Below, piece after piece: positions 1 to 8,117 of a stretch of 64,000 nt of DNA. The position numbers were made by a program, and so were the translations under genes. The notes under the pieces were generated by a model that saw only the letters and a list, made by a program, of their open reading frames with translations, did no database searches and was not told where the DNA came from. This stretch comes from Lactobacillus pasteurii DSM 23907 = CRBIP 24.76 (lineage in GTDB: Bacteria; Bacillota; Bacilli; Lactobacillales; Lactobacillaceae): positions 62,001 through 126,000 of the forward strand of contig NZ_CAKD01000021.1 in NCBI RefSeq assembly GCF_000297025.1, given 5' to 3'. Position 1 is the stretch's first letter. Every line of letters begins with the position of its first letter.

Positions 1-1889
1 CCTGGTCTAAATAAAGCATTGACTGCTACTAGATCTTCAAAATTATCGGGATGCAGTTTTTTGAGAACTTGTTTTATTCCCTCAGATTCAAATTGAAAAA
101 TTGCATCCGTGTCAGCTCTTCTAAAAAGGTCTAAAGTTTGTTCATCATTTAACGGTATTCTATTTGGATCAAAATTAATTCCTTGGGAGCGAATCAAATC
201 GATTGTATTTCCCAAAATAGTCAAATTTCGCAAACCCAAAAAATCAATCTTCAAAAGTCCTAATTTTTCAACATATTTCTTGGTTTGCTGAGTTATCGGA
301 ACGCCCATCTGACCAGCTTGCAAGCCTGAAATAGCATCAATTGCTTGATCACTGATGACTAACCCGGCAGCATGGATTGAGTAGTGTCTAGGCAAACCTT
401 CTAACGCTCTAGCAGTTTGGAACAAGAGTTGATTTTGCTGACTAGAATCTACTAGCAAACGCAATTCTCTGGATTGTTCATAAGCATCTTGCAGCTTAAT
501 TTGCGTCTTGGAAAATGGAATTGCATTTGACCACTTGGACAATTCCGCCATACTTAGACCAAAAACTCTCCCTACATCCCTAAGGGCCTGTTTAGCCGCC
601 AAAGTTCCAAAAGTCAAAATCTGTGCAGCATGCTCACTGCCGTATTTATGGAACATGTAGCTGATTACCTGATCTCGCTTATTGTCTGGAATGTCTAAGT
701 CTATATCTGGCATTTCATGTCGAGCAGGATTCAAAAATCGCTCAAACAGTAAATTATAAGCTATCGGGTCTACCCCAGTAATTCCCAAGCAATATGAGAC
801 AAGCGAGCCACAAGCCGAGCCTCTTCCTGGACTAGTGGTTATTTTTTCTCGATGGCAAAAATTGATAACATCCCAAACAATCAGGAAATAATCATCAAAG
901 CCCATTTGATTGATGACTTTCAATTCATAAGCCAATCTCTGAACATAATTTCGGGGAATCATTTTGCTGCCAAAGATTCGCTCTAATCCTTTTTTGGCCA
1001 AACTTGATAAAAATTCCTTGGAGGTAGGATATTTATCTTGCCGATACTTTGGCAAAACTGGACTCTGAAAGACAACTTCAGCTGAACATTGCTCGGCAAT
1101 TTTCCAAGTATTTTCAAGTGCTTGATCTAGATCATATTCATGATATCTTTCGATCATTTCTGCTTTTGAAGTTAAATAATGCGAGCCATTTTGCTTTGAC
1201 AAAGGCAGATAATCTTGAAGAAGCTGGCCACTTTTAATAGCCATTAGGGTCTTTTGCAAAAATTGCTGTCTAGGTTCCAAATATTGACTGTCTTCAAGTG
1301 CAACCAAAGGCAAATCAAATTGCTTGGCTAAAGTTTTTACATAGTCGATATATTCAACTTGAGTTTTTGATGCATATACACCTAAATATAGCGAACTATT
1401 AGCTGCTAGCAAGCCTTGCAGTTCCCGTAAATAATTGCTGCCCATTGATTCATTTTCTTGATGTAGCTTAACGAGCTCACTATGCACGTTAGCTGGTACG
1501 ATTACGATCAAATCGTTTAAATCATTTTGCAACTCTTGTAAAAGCACCATCTTATCGTTTTGGCCATTATCAGTTTGCAGATTGACTTTGCTAGAAAGCC
1601 TCAAAATATTTTTATAGCCTGCATTATTTTTAGCCAATAAAATCAAATCATATTTGCTTGCTTGTGTTACTAACCCATTGATGCGCAATTGCATCCCCAG
1701 CAGCGGCTTAATTCCGCCTATCTTTTTGGCTTGTTCATAGAAGTTGACCAAGCCATAGGTAACATTTACATCGGTCAAAGCAATTGCTTCATACTTGCGC
1801 TTTTTGGCAATCTCTAATAAATCAGTGATCCTTGTTGGACTTTCCAAAAGAGTAAAAGAGCTTATATTTTGTAATGCTGCAACTTCCAT
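1..1889 (-). CDS. dnaE: DNA polymerase III subunit alpha (DnaE), 3' end outside window
   Basis: This is the replicative DNA polymerase alpha subunit of the DnaE type, which in low-GC Gram-positives works beside PolC and extends primers on the lagging strand. I read about 629 residues; the remaining C-terminal part (tail of the fingers, OB fold) lies left of the window. The catalytic motif PDIDLD is at residues 394-399 and a third likely catalytic Asp sits in KIDFLG near residue 549. The N-terminal PHP domain is present, but the usual metal-binding HxH stretch is replaced by ALQNISSFTLL, so its nuclease site looks dead. The ATG at 1889 is preceded by AAAGGA at good spacing. It is divergent from the small membrane gene at 2004. 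Identity is secure. Confidence 0.96.
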   Translation of the reverse strand, partial: MEVAALQNISSFTLLESPTRITDLLEIAKKRKYEAIALTDVNVTYGLVNFYEQAKKIGGIKPLLGMQLRINGLVTQASKYDLILLAKNNAGYKNILRLSSKVNLQTDNGQNDKMVLLQELQNDLNDLIVIVPANVHSELVKLHQENESMGSNYLRELQGLLAANSSLYLGVYASKTQVEYIDYVKTLAKQFDLPLVALEDSQYLEPRQQFLQKTLMAIKSGQLLQDYLPLSKQNGSHYLTSKAEMIERYHEYDLDQALENTWKIAEQCSAEVVFQSPVLPKYRQDKYPTSKEFLSSLAKKGLERIFGSKMIPRNYVQRLAYELKVINQMGFDDYFLIVWDVINFCHREKITTSPGRGSACGSLVSYCLGITGVDPIAYNLLFERFLNPARHEMPDIDLDIPDNKRDQVISYMFHKYGSEHAAQILTFGTLAAKQALRDVGRVFGLSMAELSKWSNAIPFSKTQIKLQDAYEQSRELRLLVDSSQQNQLLFQTARALEGLPRHYSIHAAGLVISDQAIDAISGLQAGQMGVPITQQTKKYVEKLGLLKIDFLGLRNLTILGNTIDLIRSQGINFDPNRIPLNDEQTLDLFRRADTDAIFQFESEGIKQVLKKLHPDNFEDLVAVNALFRP

Positions 1890-1944
1890 TTCAAACGTCC
1901 TTTCTTCTGCTATAATTAGTATATCAAATGGACTGTTTCAAAGT

Positions 1945-1973
1945 TTGAATTGTAACTGATATTTTGCTAAAAT
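1945..1973 (+). promoter_or_regulatory. Putative promoter of the DUF2929 gene
   Basis: TTGAAT (1945-1950) and TAAAAT (1968-1973) are separated by 17 bases and lie about 30 bases before the start codon at 2004. This is a sequence match only. The match is moderate. Confidence 0.4.
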
Positions 1974-2003
1974 ACTTCTGTCGAAGAAAGAAGGTATCTT
2001 GAT

Positions 2004-2210
2004 ATGGGGCGTTATCTTATTACTATTTTTTGGAGTGTTATTTACATGATCGTCATTGGCTTCATCGCTGGTCCATTGACTCAAACAACATTCAATCCTA
2101 TTCAAGCAGTTATTATCGGTGTCGTATTTGGCATTCTATTTTCTGCTATTATTCCTACAATTACTGCAAATTCACATAAAGATAAGAGCAAGTATTCTAA
2201 TTTGAAATAA
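2004..2210 (+). CDS. DUF2929 family small membrane protein (YjzD-like)
   Basis: This is a 68-residue protein with two predicted membrane helices (about residues 5-25 and 33-53) joined by a short loop, and a lysine-rich hydrophilic tail, which suggests a cytoplasmic C-terminus. Length, helix arrangement and the N-terminal GRYLITIFWS pattern fit the DUF2929/YjzD family of Firmicutes. No biochemical role is known for this family. The ATG has AAGGT upstream. The gene stands alone, divergent from dnaE, and ends just before a two-way terminator. The family call is from recognition, not a search. Confidence 0.75.
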   Translation: MGRYLITIFWSVIYMIVIGFIAGPLTQTTFNPIQAVIIGVVFGILFSAIIPTITANSHKDKSKYSNLK

Positions 2211-2248
2211 TATTTGTGTTGCGAACTTATCTATATGAAAATAAAAAA

Positions 2249-2277
2249 CTGTTGAGTCTCGGCTCAACAGTTTTTTT
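2249..2277. terminator. Bidirectional intrinsic terminator
   Basis: A perfect 8-base-pair stem, CTGTTGAG/CTCAACAG with a 6-base loop, is followed by seven T on the plus strand and preceded by a run of A that gives T on the minus strand. It lies between two convergent genes and can serve both. Confidence 0.9.
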
Positions 2278-2283
2278 GTATTT

Positions 2284-3840
2284 CTATAAAAATTTATAAT
2301 TTTTATTAGTGTCTACCTTGATATCTGCTTCAGTTAGATATTCTGTAAACATTTGAACGTAATCTTTATCCAAAGTGAACTCGATCTTGTCCATAGAATA
2401 TTCTGGATAAAATCCTCCACCCATTGCACGATAATTATTAACCGCTAGATGGTAAATTTTATCGTCATCGATTTCTTGGCCATTTAAAGTCAAACTGATC
2501 AATCGCTCACCAACTGGCTTAGAAATATCAGCTTCGTAGTTAACTGGATAAAATACATCAAAATGATAGAGTTGAGGTTTTGGCTTAATCCATCTATCAA
2601 GGAAAGTAATGTTGCCAGCTTCATCTTCTTGCAAAAAGCTCAAACTATGTTCGATAATATTGCGTAATTCTTTTCCAGTTAGCTTTACTCGGCAAAGTTG
2701 GTTTGCATATGGATAATTCAAAATTACATCTCTTAAAGTTACTTGCTTGCCAAAGCCTTTGGCCTTTTCGCTCATGACAGCTGTAGCTGAAACATCTGCC
2801 TTAGTAAACCACATTTGCATCTGCTGCAAAAGATTGATGAAAGGTGCACCTTCAAGTCTCCCCTTCATCGCATTCTCGATTGGAGCTGGTTCGTTGATTG
2901 TAGCAATTGGTTGGTCTAGCCAGGCTTGAGTGCGGCGATCTAGATCAGAAACTAAAGATACCATCTTAGGATCTGGCTGGTAATCTTTAGTATCAATCAA
3001 ACTAGTGGTCAAATTAGTTATCTTCTTAGTTTGATCATCAATTTCAACTTCAATCTTTGCAACTGCTTCTCCACGATAACCTGGTTGAACCAAGGCAGTA
3101 TTATCTACTACCATGTTAAGGCGACGATGTTGGTGACCGGTCAACATCAGATCAACTTCTGGAATTTTAGTTAAAATCTTGTAGCCTTCGTTTTCGCCGC
3201 GGTGTGGTTCTGTTGCTTCGCCTGTTTGAGGATCACTTTCAAATCCACCGTGGTACATAACTGCCAAAATATCCACCTGAGGACGCAAGATTTTAGCATA
3301 GTGCTTAATTTGTTCATAGGCTGACTTAAAGCTTAAGCCTTGAATATGATCCTTAGATTCCCAATGAGGGATGTATTGAGTCGCTATTCCAAGCAGACCG
3401 ATTTTAATTCCGTTTCGTTCAATAATCTCATACTCTTTGCCAAAAGCTGGAGTTGAAGTTTCAGCATCCAAAATATTATCGTTGATAATTGGTGCTTTGT
3501 TATTATCGACGTAATATGCCAAATAGTCCAAACCAAAATTAAAATCGTGATTACCCAAACAACGCGCATCATAGCCGATTAAGTTATAAGCTTGGGTAAA
3601 AACATCTAAGTCTGCCATATTCTCAGTTGAATGTGCATATGAGGCTAAAGGTGAGCCTTGTAGGCAATCTCCAGCATCAGTTACGATAACATTTTCTGCC
3701 CCATATTTTTCCCGCTCAGCCTTAATTACTGCACTGACTCTGCTCAAACCAATTGGTGAAGTGTAGTCTCCAGCAGTCTGGTAATCTGTTGGCAACAAAA
3801 AGCCATGTGTATCACTTGAGTGTAAAAAAATTAATTTCAT
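2284..3840 (-). CDS. Metallophosphoesterase / 5'-nucleotidase family protein (YunD-like)
   Basis: This is a two-domain calcineurin-like phosphoesterase of the UshA/5'-nucleotidase family. Metal-site motifs are visible in order: HSSDTHG at the N-terminus, GNHDFNFG near residue 90, MYHGG near 195 and GHQHR near 240. The C-terminal substrate-binding domain contains the NYRAMGGGFYP segment near the end. There is no signal peptide, so it is probably cytoplasmic, like the YunD subgroup, and would hydrolyse nucleotides or related phosphate esters; the exact substrate is unknown. I place the start at the ATG at 3840 because GGAGAA lies just upstream; a 14-residue longer frame has no ribosome binding site and would run into the rpmF terminator. 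Length 518 residues is normal. Confidence 0.88.
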   Translation of the reverse strand: MKLIFLHSSDTHGFLLPTDYQTAGDYTSPIGLSRVSAVIKAEREKYGAENVIVTDAGDCLQGSPLASYAHSTENMADLDVFTQAYNLIGYDARCLGNHDFNFGLDYLAYYVDNNKAPIINDNILDAETSTPAFGKEYEIIERNGIKIGLLGIATQYIPHWESKDHIQGLSFKSAYEQIKHYAKILRPQVDILAVMYHGGFESDPQTGEATEPHRGENEGYKILTKIPEVDLMLTGHQHRRLNMVVDNTALVQPGYRGEAVAKIEVEIDDQTKKITNLTTSLIDTKDYQPDPKMVSLVSDLDRRTQAWLDQPIATINEPAPIENAMKGRLEGAPFINLLQQMQMWFTKADVSATAVMSEKAKGFGKQVTLRDVILNYPYANQLCRVKLTGKELRNIIEHSLSFLQEDEAGNITFLDRWIKPKPQLYHFDVFYPVNYEADISKPVGERLISLTLNGQEIDDDKIYHLAVNNYRAMGGGFYPEYSMDKIEFTLDKDYVQMFTEYLTEADIKVDTNKNYKFL

Positions 3841-3866
3841 AAGTCTTCTCCAAAAAAGAAATAAAA

Positions 3867-3893
3867 AAAGACACCCAATCAAAAGGTGCCTTT
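3867..3893 (-). terminator. Intrinsic terminator after rpmF
   Basis: On the minus strand a GGCACC/GGGTGTC stem (with G-T pairs) and an 8-base loop is followed by seven T. It falls between the rpmF stop and the ribosome binding site of the phosphoesterase gene, so the latter needs readthrough or its own promoter. Confidence 0.8.
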
Positions 3894-3896
3894 CTA

Positions 3897-4088
3897 TTAG
3901 TTATTGTCAGCTGAGTTGCTTTCGTTAGCAACTTGACGACCCTTGTAGTAACCCTTAGGTGAAACGCGGTGACTCAAACGGTATTCACCAGTAGTTGCAT
4001 CATAGTGCATAGCTGGCACAGTCAACTTAATGTGGCCACGACGTGAACGTTTCTTTTGCTTAGAAGTATGTCTTGCAGGAACTGCCAT
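3897..4088 (-). CDS. rpmF: 50S ribosomal protein L32, zinc-independent form
   Basis: This is ribosomal protein L32, a 63-residue basic protein of the large subunit. The N-terminal [17 protein letters not shown] and the [14 protein letters not shown] segment are diagnostic. The four cysteines that bind zinc in the C+ form of L32 are absent: the positions carry T, G, S and G/Y instead, so this is the C- form, which does not need zinc. The ATG is preceded by AAGGAG. A promoter and leader hairpin lie upstream and a terminator downstream, so it is probably a single-gene transcript. Identity is certain. Confidence 0.97.
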   Translation of the reverse strand: MAVPARHTSKQKKRSRRGHIKLTVPAMHYDATTGEYRLSHRVSPKGYYKGRQVANESNSADNN

Positions 4089-4120
4089 TTATTATGATCT
4101 CCTTTATTGTAGTCTTAAGC

Positions 4121-4147
4121 ATCAAGTACCCAAAATAGAAACTTGAT
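4121..4147 (-). promoter_or_regulatory. Leader hairpin in the rpmF 5' UTR
   Basis: A perfect 7-base-pair inverted repeat ATCAAGT/ACTTGAT with a 13-base loop lies between the rpmF promoter and its ribosome binding site. It would form in the mRNA leader. Its function is unknown; autoregulation by L32 is only a guess. Confidence 0.45.
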
Positions 4148-4164
4148 TCACTCATATGGTATTT

Positions 4165-4193
4165 ATCATACTATTGATGAGGCCATAAATCAA
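4165..4193 (-). promoter_or_regulatory. Promoter of rpmF
   Basis: On the minus strand TTGATT (4193-4188) and TATGAT (4170-4165) are separated by exactly 17 bases, about 75 bases before the rpmF start. It is a good vegetative-type match. Confidence 0.7.
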
Positions 4194-4197
4194 GATA

Positions 4198-4416
4198 TTA
4201 ATTTTTCTTAATTTGTTTATCTTGTCCCAAAAACCATCCAATCACTACTCCAATAATGATCATCACAACCAAAACTATCACTAAAGGTAGTTTTAATTGG
4301 AACAAACCAAAGTTAATAGCGACTGGATGAGTATTCAAAACAACAAATATTACGGCCAATAAAATCAATACTAAACTTATAACTAATTTTGTTTGTCGTT
4401 TTTTATTCTCATCCAT
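4198..4416 (-). CDS. LapA-domain (DUF1049) small membrane protein
   Basis: This is a 72-residue protein with a charged N-terminus, two membrane helices (about 11-28 and 42-64) around the pattern VVLNTHPVAINFGLFQLKLPL, and a lysine-rich tail. This pattern is typical of the LapA/YrvD family. In Gram-negatives LapA helps regulate LPS synthesis, which cannot apply here; in Firmicutes the function is unknown. It starts six bases after the stop of the SDR gene and probably shares its transcript. Its ribosome binding site is weak, which suggests translational coupling. Confidence 0.8.
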   Translation of the reverse strand: MDENKKRQTKLVISLVLILLAVIFVVLNTHPVAINFGLFQLKLPLVIVLVVMIIIGVVIGWFLGQDKQIKKN

Positions 4417-4422
4417 CTTAGA

Positions 4423-5217
4423 TTACTTTCTAGAGGCAAATTCTAATGATAAAAAATCACCAACAGTTGGGAACAATGCATATAGCTTTGAAGCAACAGC
4501 CAAGCTAACTGGCAAGTTTAATTCTCGCTTGTTGCTACCGAAATAATGTACTACTTGCCATGCTACATCGTCTGGGTCCAACATAAATGCCTGTACATTT
4601 TCAACATATTTCCCACTCTTATCTGCAGTGTTAAAGAAATTAGTGTAAACTGGGCCTGGATTTACAGTCATAACTTTAACATTGAATGGCTTAAGCTCTA
4701 ATCTCAAAACATTTGAAAACTGAATAACCGCCGCTTTAGAAGCGCTGTAGGCAGCTGATTTGGTAGTCGGAACCTTGCCAGCAATCGATCCAAAGTTGAC
4801 GATCTGGCCTTGTTTTTGGTCGATCATTACGCGTCCGATCAATCTGGTGAAATACATCAAGCCAAGGACATTTACTTGGAACATGCTTGTTACATCTTGA
4901 GTGCTACTTTCCATAAAGGTTTCAAACTTACCAAAGCCTGCACAGTTAACCAAGTAATCAATGTGATCTACTTTAGCAATTAAATTCTTAAAGCTTGCTT
5001 CGATCTCATCAGCTTTACCCATATCTGTTGGCAAGACGATTGCCTCAGTTCCGGATAATTCTCTTGCTTCTGCAGCGATTTCAGTCAATTTGTCGACATT
5101 TCTAGCCATCAAAACAACTGTTGCGCCCCGTCCAGCACTCTCCAATACGATGGATCTACCAATACCACTAGAAGCGCCTGTTACAACAACAACTTTATTT
5201 CTTAGTGAGTCACTCAT
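4423..5217 (-). CDS. Short-chain dehydrogenase/reductase (YqjQ-like)
   Basis: This is a classical SDR oxidoreductase of 264 residues. The NAD(P)-binding TGASSGIG is at residues 13-20, NCAG near 91-94, the catalytic Ser at 144 (GSIAG) and the YSASK catalytic Tyr157/Lys161. ARN after strand 2 suggests NADP preference, which is inference. Its start codon overlaps the last four bases of rnz, the same pairing seen for yqjQ next to rnz in Bacillus, so translation is coupled. AAAGGA precedes the ATG. The substrate is unknown. Confidence 0.85.
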   Translation of the reverse strand: MSDSLRNKVVVVTGASSGIGRSIVLESAGRGATVVLMARNVDKLTEIAAEARELSGTEAIVLPTDMGKADEIEASFKNLIAKVDHIDYLVNCAGFGKFETFMESSTQDVTSMFQVNVLGLMYFTRLIGRVMIDQKQGQIVNFGSIAGKVPTTKSAAYSASKAAVIQFSNVLRLELKPFNVKVMTVNPGPVYTNFFNTADKSGKYVENVQAFMLDPDDVAWQVVHYFGSNKRELNLPVSLAVASKLYALFPTVGDFLSLEFASRK

Positions 5218-6152
5218 TTTTCTGATCCTTTCATCGGAATTACCATGTAATCAAAATCATTAGCAAGACGAGTATTCTCAAATACTTTTTGTGCTTGCCT
5301 CTCCAATTTCTTAGCATCATTGCCCAAATATCTTGCAGAAATATGATCTAAATAGAGCATCCCCACTCCATTGTCTCTAGCGACTGTTGCTGCTTGAACA
5401 CAAGTAGAGTGATAGTAAGAATAAGCCAATTTAGCTTCATTGCCGCCAAAAGTTGATTCATGAACCAATACATCAGCATTTTTAGATAATTCAGCAATAG
5501 CGGGAGTGGATCTTGTATCGTAGATAATAGATACAATTCTTCCTGGTCTTTCTGGTCCTAAGAAATCCTTTCCATCTATTATATTACCATCTTCTAGCTC
5601 AACCTTCTCACCAGCTTTTAATTTTCCATAAATTGGACCATTAGGGATGTGATACTGAGCTAATTTATCGACTAGCAATTCACCTGGACGCGACTCTTCT
5701 TCGACTCTAAAACCGTAACTTGCTACTCGGTGATCTAGCTTCTTGGTGTAGACTTTGAAACCTTGACCTTTATAAATTAAAGCATCTCCAGTTAACTCTA
5801 TAAACTTAATCGGATATGAAACCTTGGTTTTTGAGACTTTTAAGGCAGTTCGAACATATTGTTCTAAACCAGCTGGTCCATAAATTGTAATTGGACCAAC
5901 ATCGCCTTGAAAAGATCTAGTTGCCAATAATCCTGGTAAGCCAAAAATATGGTCGCCGTGATTGTGCGAAACGAAAATCTTGGTAACTTTACGCAATCTA
6001 ATGTTGGTTCTCAAAATTTGATGCTGTGTAGCTTCGCCTACATCAAATAACCAGATCTCATTCAATTCATCTAATAATTTGAGAGCCAAACTTGCGACAT
6101 TGCGCTGCTTTGAAGGTTGTCCAGCCCCTGTTCCTAAAAATTGTATTTCCAT
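5214..6152 (-). CDS. rnz: Ribonuclease Z
   Basis: RNase Z is the metallo-beta-lactamase-fold endonuclease that cuts the 3' trailer from tRNA precursors lacking an encoded CCA. The zinc motif HxHxDH is seen at residues 63-68 (SHNHGDHIFGLPG), with further ligands in HESTFG and DHISARY near the C-terminus, and the flexible exosite arm near residues 150-190. The 312-residue length is that of the short bacterial form. The ribosome binding site (GGA) is weak. The downstream SDR gene overlaps by four bases. Confidence 0.95.
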   Translation of the reverse strand: MEIQFLGTGAGQPSKQRNVASLALKLLDELNEIWLFDVGEATQHQILRTNIRLRKVTKIFVSHNHGDHIFGLPGLLATRSFQGDVGPITIYGPAGLEQYVRTALKVSKTKVSYPIKFIELTGDALIYKGQGFKVYTKKLDHRVASYGFRVEEESRPGELLVDKLAQYHIPNGPIYGKLKAGEKVELEDGNIIDGKDFLGPERPGRIVSIIYDTRSTPAIAELSKNADVLVHESTFGGNEAKLAYSYYHSTCVQAATVARDNGVGMLYLDHISARYLGNDAKKLERQAQKVFENTRLANDFDYMVIPMKGSEK

Positions 6153-6164
6153 TTAATATCCATT

Positions 6165-8093
6165 CTAAAAATTCAGTTTCTTAATAATTGAATTTACAAT
6201 ATAAGTACTATAGAACTTCGATCCTTGAACTGTAGGGTGAGTTTTATCCTGGTAGAACCACTTAGGATGACTTGCAGAATAGTCATACCAATCGATAATC
6301 GTTAAGTTCTTGTACTTCTTTCCAGCTTGCGCTAATAAACTATTTACCTGACCTTGCCATGGACGTGTAGGAACGTGAGTATTAATCCAAAAGACATGTC
6401 GATTTGGACCAACAATTTGCATTAAATGATCCACATCACTCATTGGGAAAGGACCGTTTGTTCCTAAGCCAATTAACACGTTATTAGCCAAAACGCCTTG
6501 ATTTGCATAACTAGTCAACAAGCCAAAAGCAACATTTACTTGTCTAGATACCGCTGCATCAATAATTGATTTAGGCATCAAGGTCTTCAAATTGTCACTA
6601 GAGCCTGCCATCACCGAATCACCAATTGCCGTAATCTGCAAGTTTTTGGCTAATTGCAAGTTCACTTGCGAAATTCCATACTTTTCAAAATCCTGATTTA
6701 TTGGATTCTTCTTAGCAGCTATTTTAGCTTGTTTCAAAACCTCGCTAGCTGGTTCAGCCTGCTTCTTTTTCTTCTTTTCTTTCTTTAAGTGGTCAATGAT
6801 CTTCTTGTTATCTGCAGCTTGCTTCTTTGAATTTGCTTTAATTCTTTGTGCTAGTTGAGATTTATTAAAGTCCTCACCTTTAACGTGTGGAGATACGCCA
6901 ATTCCGATACTTCCGACGATAATAATCAATGTAGCAAAGATAAATGGGATTTTTTTCGTTAATCGAACTTCTCTATTTAAAATAGTCTGCTTGAAATATG
7001 CTTTAGCTTGCTTGAAAGTGAGTTTAGCAAACGGCTTTTCAATCATACGATAAGTAAACTCACTTAAGAATATGATCATAGCCAATTCAATTACGCGGTA
7101 AAGCACAGGATGATCGGCAATATTTTGAAATTTATCTTCAAAAAAGATCATAACTGGGAATTGATACAAATAAATCCCATAGCTTCTTGACCCAATCCAA
7201 TTGAAAACTGGATTGGTCAACCATCTATTCCAATGACTACCTGGATGAGCAATTACTCCGACTAAAACTGTAACCAAAACTGTAAAAATAAACATTCCGC
7301 CTAAGTAAGGCAAGGCAGTTTCAGCATTCATGGCTTTAGTGAAGAATAAGCTCATCATCCCTACAAAAGCAATTAAGCCAGTAACATCAAGAATTAGCGA
7401 ACTTTTTGCATCGACATCTGTTCTCAATTCTTCAATTGGCCAAAGAACTGCTAGAAGCGCTCCTAAACCTAAAGCAAAGAATCTTGTATCTGTTCCATAA
7501 TAAATTCGATTGATATCAGCTTTGCTTACGAACAATACTGCCATTTCTATCGCCGACAATATGGTTAAAGTCGAGAATACTCCGACGATAATCTTTTTGC
7601 TTTTGGCATACTTATACAAAAGAAAAAGTACAATTGGCCAAAAGATATAAAATTGACCTTCTAAAGACATGGTCCAAAGATGAGTAAACGGTGACTGATT
7701 AGCAGCAAATCTTTCAAAATAGCTTTGGCCATTATGAATCTGCCAAATATTGTAAACATTCAGCAAATTGCTTGTAACGATTTGATTTAGCTTTGGCAAT
7801 AAATTGCGCTGAAAAAGCAAAATCCAACTAGAAGACAGCCATAAAACTGTAATCAATTGCGGGTATAGTCTTTTCAATCTAGACAAATAAAAGCGTTTAA
7901 AATTATAGCTATTGGTTTCTCGTAATGATCTAAAGACATGGTCTGTAATCAAATATCCAGTCAACACAAAAAAAATCGGTACACCCAGATATCCTCCAAC
8001 AAAAATATTAGGATCAAGGTGATATAAAATCACCCCTATCACAGCTAACGCTCTTAGTCCTGAATACCCAGTTATAAACCGATTCTTTTTCAT
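6165..8093 (-). CDS. OatA-like acyltransferase with C-terminal SGNH domain
   Basis: This is a membrane acyltransferase-3 protein (about residues 1-390, ten or so helices, starting RFITGYSGLRALAVIGVILYHL) fused to an extracellular SGNH esterase/transferase domain (about 470-642). The SGNH serine is in GDSVMAGSS near residue 490, and the catalytic Asp/His pair in DKTHPT near 616-619. A very lysine-rich linker (six consecutive K near 445) joins the two parts. This architecture is that of peptidoglycan O-acetyltransferase OatA, which gives lysozyme resistance, and of related cell-wall polymer acetylases; the acceptor cannot be decided from sequence. It follows obgE by 24 bases and precedes rnz by 12, so it may be co-transcribed. 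Confidence 0.85.
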   Translation of the reverse strand: MKKNRFITGYSGLRALAVIGVILYHLDPNIFVGGYLGVPIFFVLTGYLITDHVFRSLRETNSYNFKRFYLSRLKRLYPQLITVLWLSSSWILLFQRNLLPKLNQIVTSNLLNVYNIWQIHNGQSYFERFAANQSPFTHLWTMSLEGQFYIFWPIVLFLLYKYAKSKKIIVGVFSTLTILSAIEMAVLFVSKADINRIYYGTDTRFFALGLGALLAVLWPIEELRTDVDAKSSLILDVTGLIAFVGMMSLFFTKAMNAETALPYLGGMFIFTVLVTVLVGVIAHPGSHWNRWLTNPVFNWIGSRSYGIYLYQFPVMIFFEDKFQNIADHPVLYRVIELAMIIFLSEFTYRMIEKPFAKLTFKQAKAYFKQTILNREVRLTKKIPFIFATLIIIVGSIGIGVSPHVKGEDFNKSQLAQRIKANSKKQAADNKKIIDHLKKEKKKKKQAEPASEVLKQAKIAAKKNPINQDFEKYGISQVNLQLAKNLQITAIGDSVMAGSSDNLKTLMPKSIIDAAVSRQVNVAFGLLTSYANQGVLANNVLIGLGTNGPFPMSDVDHLMQIVGPNRHVFWINTHVPTRPWQGQVNSLLAQAGKKYKNLTIIDWYDYSASHPKWFYQDKTHPTVQGSKFYSTYIVNSIIKKLNF

Positions 8094-8117
8094 TTTATCT
8101 ATTCCCTTTATCTTTTT

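Noticed and set aside
3841-3882. Longer start for the 5'-nucleotidase-like protein
   Set aside because: The extra 14 residues overlap the rpmF terminator and the ribosome binding site GGAGAA of the ATG at 3840.
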